A stretch of DNA of 64,000 bases, taken from the NCBI GenBank assembly GCA_045542415.1, contig JAZQKZ010000066.1, forward strand, positions 36,591 through 100,590. The letters are read 5' to 3'. Source of the stretch: UMGS1958 sp045542415. Its GTDB lineage: Bacteria; Bacillota; Clostridia; UBA1381. The translations under genes and the position numbers were made by a program. Positions within the stretch are counted from its first letter, which is position 1; each line of letters opens with the position of its first letter. A model generated the notes under the pieces. It saw only the letters and a list, made by a program, of their open reading frames with translations. It was not told the origin of the DNA and ran no database searches. This document shows, piece by piece, positions 62,701 through 64,000 of this stretch.

Positions 62701-63465
62701 TCAGACAATTATGAGTCTTACATCATTTTTTTCCAACTCTTCCGACCACTCTTCGTCAAGCTTTACATCCGTTATGAGACAGTCAATGCCCGAAAGAGGT
62801 GCTATTTTCGGCACGCCCAGCTTCCCCAGCTTATTCTGGTCACACAAAAATATGCTCAGCTCGCTGTTTGCCATCATTGTTTTTTTAATTTCCGCTTCCG
62901 CTTCAAGGGAATCCACAAGCCCCCTCGTCAGCGTCACTCCCTTGCAGGAGAAAAAGAACTTATTTACAAAGTAATTCTCACGGATATTCTTCTCCGCCGT
63001 ACGTCCCGAATATGACATGTTACGGTGGTTAAGCTCGCCGCCGGTGCATATTACGTTGATATGCTCACAGCTGCCAAGCTCCGATACTATTTTATTTGAG
63101 TTTGTTATAATTGTCAAGCCTCTTTTATCCTTAATGCACCTTGCAAGATGCAGTGCCGAGGTACTTGCATCAAGGAAAATGGTTTCACCGTCACGAATCA
63201 TCTGTGCCGCACGGTGTCCGATACGCTGCTTGCCCTCAAAGTTTACTATATCACGCTCCGCAAATCCAAGCTCTGACTCACTGTTACCTGCAACAGTAGC
63301 ACCGCCGTAGGTTCTTATCAGCACCCCCTGCTTTTCAAGCTTCAGTAAATCGCCGCGGATTGTTTCTGTTGTTACGTCAAACATTTTTGCCAGTTCCGGC
63401 ACAAGCACGCTTTTTTTCTCGTTTATGATTTTTTCTATTTCGCTTCTGCGTTCAACCGCAAGCAT
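62701..63465 (-). CDS. DeoR family transcriptional regulator
   Basis: 254 residues from the ATG at 63465 (MLAVERRSEIEKII), with GGAGG 7 nt upstream; an earlier in-frame start lacks a site. N-terminal winged helix (VPELAKMFDVTTETIRGDLLKLEKQGVL) and C-terminal sugar-phosphate sensing domain (IGHRAAQMIRDGETIFLDAS; VICTGGELN). These regulators usually repress sugar genes until a phosphorylated sugar binds. The target is unknown; the next gene encodes a secreted protein. Confidence 0.93.
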   Translation of the reverse strand: MLAVERRSEIEKIINEKKSVLVPELAKMFDVTTETIRGDLLKLEKQGVLIRTYGGATVAGNSESELGFAERDIVNFEGKQRIGHRAAQMIRDGETIFLDASTSALHLARCIKDKRGLTIITNSNKIVSELGSCEHINVICTGGELNHRNMSYSGRTAEKNIRENYFVNKFFFSCKGVTLTRGLVDSLEAEAEIKKTMMANSELSIFLCDQNKLGKLGVPKIAPLSGIDCLITDVKLDEEWSEELEKNDVRLIIV

Positions 63466-63499
63466 TCTTTTCCCTCCGAGAACATAGATATATATGCTA

Positions 63500-63528
63500 A
63501 TTATACCACGAGTATAAAAAAATGTCAA
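63500..63528 (-). promoter_or_regulatory. Promoter of the DeoR gene
   Basis: TTGACA - 17 bp - TATAAT on the minus strand. Confidence 0.92.
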
Positions 63529-63565
63529 TTATTATTTGTATTTTATCGCTAAAAAACTGTTGCGT

Positions 63566-63596
63566 TAAATTATGGTTTATATTACTGTTAGCACTT
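63566..63596. repeat. Dispersed intergenic motif, copy with GTTAGCACTT box
   Basis: TAAATTATGGTTTAT, 6 bp, then GTTAGCACTT; right arm missing. Same architecture as 31991 and 20290. Confidence 0.7.
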
Positions 63597-63612
63597 GTTC
63601 AAACAACGCTGT

Positions 63613-63829
63613 GGGGCTTTGCCCCTCGATGCTTTTATATGATTGCTTATTTTGCTATACCCCAGTTCATTTTCTGTCCTCAGCAACAGAAAACGAACCA
63701 AAAGAATGCTGTTAAAGTGAACAACACAAAGTGTTGTAGCCTTAGAAGCGTAGCTTCGTAGGCGTAGCATAACTTTCCCCCTTTAAAAACCCCCTTTAAC
63801 AGATTTTGTGGTTGCGGCACATAGCCGCA
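63613..63829. repeat. Cluster of short perfect palindromes in a non-coding region
   Basis: GGGGC-TTT-GCCCC (63613-63625), ACAACAC-AAA-GTGTTGT (63721-63737), GAAGC-GTA-GCTTC (63745-63757) and TGCGGC-ACATA-GCCGCA (63813-63829), with a direct repeat GCGTAGC (63748 and 63762). No coding frame with a good start is seen in 63529-64000. Confidence 0.6.
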
Positions 63830-64000
63830 GGGAATGGCTTGGTGTAAGCTTGTTAGAGGGTTTGGTGTGAATTTGAAATGTAGCAAACAGACAACAAATA
63901 AAATCACAATGTATATGGTATCGCTTTTCATCCTGTCACAAATACAGTAATTATCCTGATATAAAGTCGCGAAGCTTGCTCTACAACGCTACGCCATCGA

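Noticed and set aside
63520..64000. Small plus- and minus-strand frames at the right edge
   Set aside because: They start without ribosome binding sites and run through palindromes; composition is unlike the neighbouring genes.

Overview
The window looks like a chromosome segment of an anaerobic, low-to-mid GC Gram-positive Clostridia bacterium specialised on pectin. Supporting signs are Firmicutes-type ribosomal leaders (L10 and L20/infC), near-consensus sigma-A promoters with 17-bp spacing, strong AGGAGG ribosome binding sites, several S-layer homology (SLH) proteins, Pro/Thr-rich linkers on secreted enzymes, and a CE12+CE8 esterase, a PL1 pectate lyase and a GH51 arabinofuranosidase. The combination resembles the pectin-degrading gut genus Monoglobus; that name is an inference from gene content, not a database match.

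Layout. 1-6343 (-): a giant secreted rhamnogalacturonan acetylesterase / pectin methylesterase, cut by the window edge. 6567-11289: housekeeping genes (a degenerate CCA-transferase-like HD protein, secG, hflX, a YigZ/IMPACT protein, trxA, one unknown membrane protein). 11386-16315 (-): translation and secretion genes, with rplKA and rplJL split by a GNAT gene; L10 and possible L1 leaders are visible. 16498-19175 (-): an orphan Wzz / tyrosine-kinase / lipoprotein operon. 19361-23335: hslO, then the rodA - DJ-1 - 5-FTHF cyclo-ligase - tatD operon. 23496-26848: an S-layer protein with a long leader and two promoters. 27125-31887: a Cys-rich mini-protein, then an mreB-fabZ-trmN6-rsmI operon and an amidohydrolase. 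32088-35056: a repeat-rich surface protein translationally coupled to a small peptide. 35381-36509: infC-rpmI-rplT with its leader. 36777-40553: pectate lyase followed by an AraC regulator. 40727-44779: MATE transporter, a DUF3343/cysteine-desulfurase pair, five tRNAs, a candidate small RNA and a DUF1292 protein. 44822-47693: folA, a ThyX-like protein and an asymmetric ABC-F ATPase. 47845-48027: a second small peptide of the same family. 48213-53770: GH51, a leucine-rich-repeat surface protein and galE. 53897-61584: two large SLH proteins downstream of an AraC regulator. 61765-63465: a secreted protein and a DeoR regulator. 63466-64000: non-coding, rich in short palindromes.

How it fits together. 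The secreted esterases would remove acetyl and methyl groups from pectin, PL1 would cleave the demethylated homogalacturonan, and the cytoplasmic GH51 would trim arabinose from imported side-chain oligosaccharides. AraC and DeoR regulators lie beside the surface genes. SLH proteins probably form the cell-surface layer, and SLH-like segments in the giant esterase may hold it there. The most unusual items are the paired small peptides with a shared N-terminal motif, a CCA-transferase-like protein that lost its catalytic aspartates, a ThyX-fold protein lacking the ThyX motif beside folA, a one-site ABC-F protein, a candidate small RNA after the tRNA cluster, and a dispersed intergenic motif.
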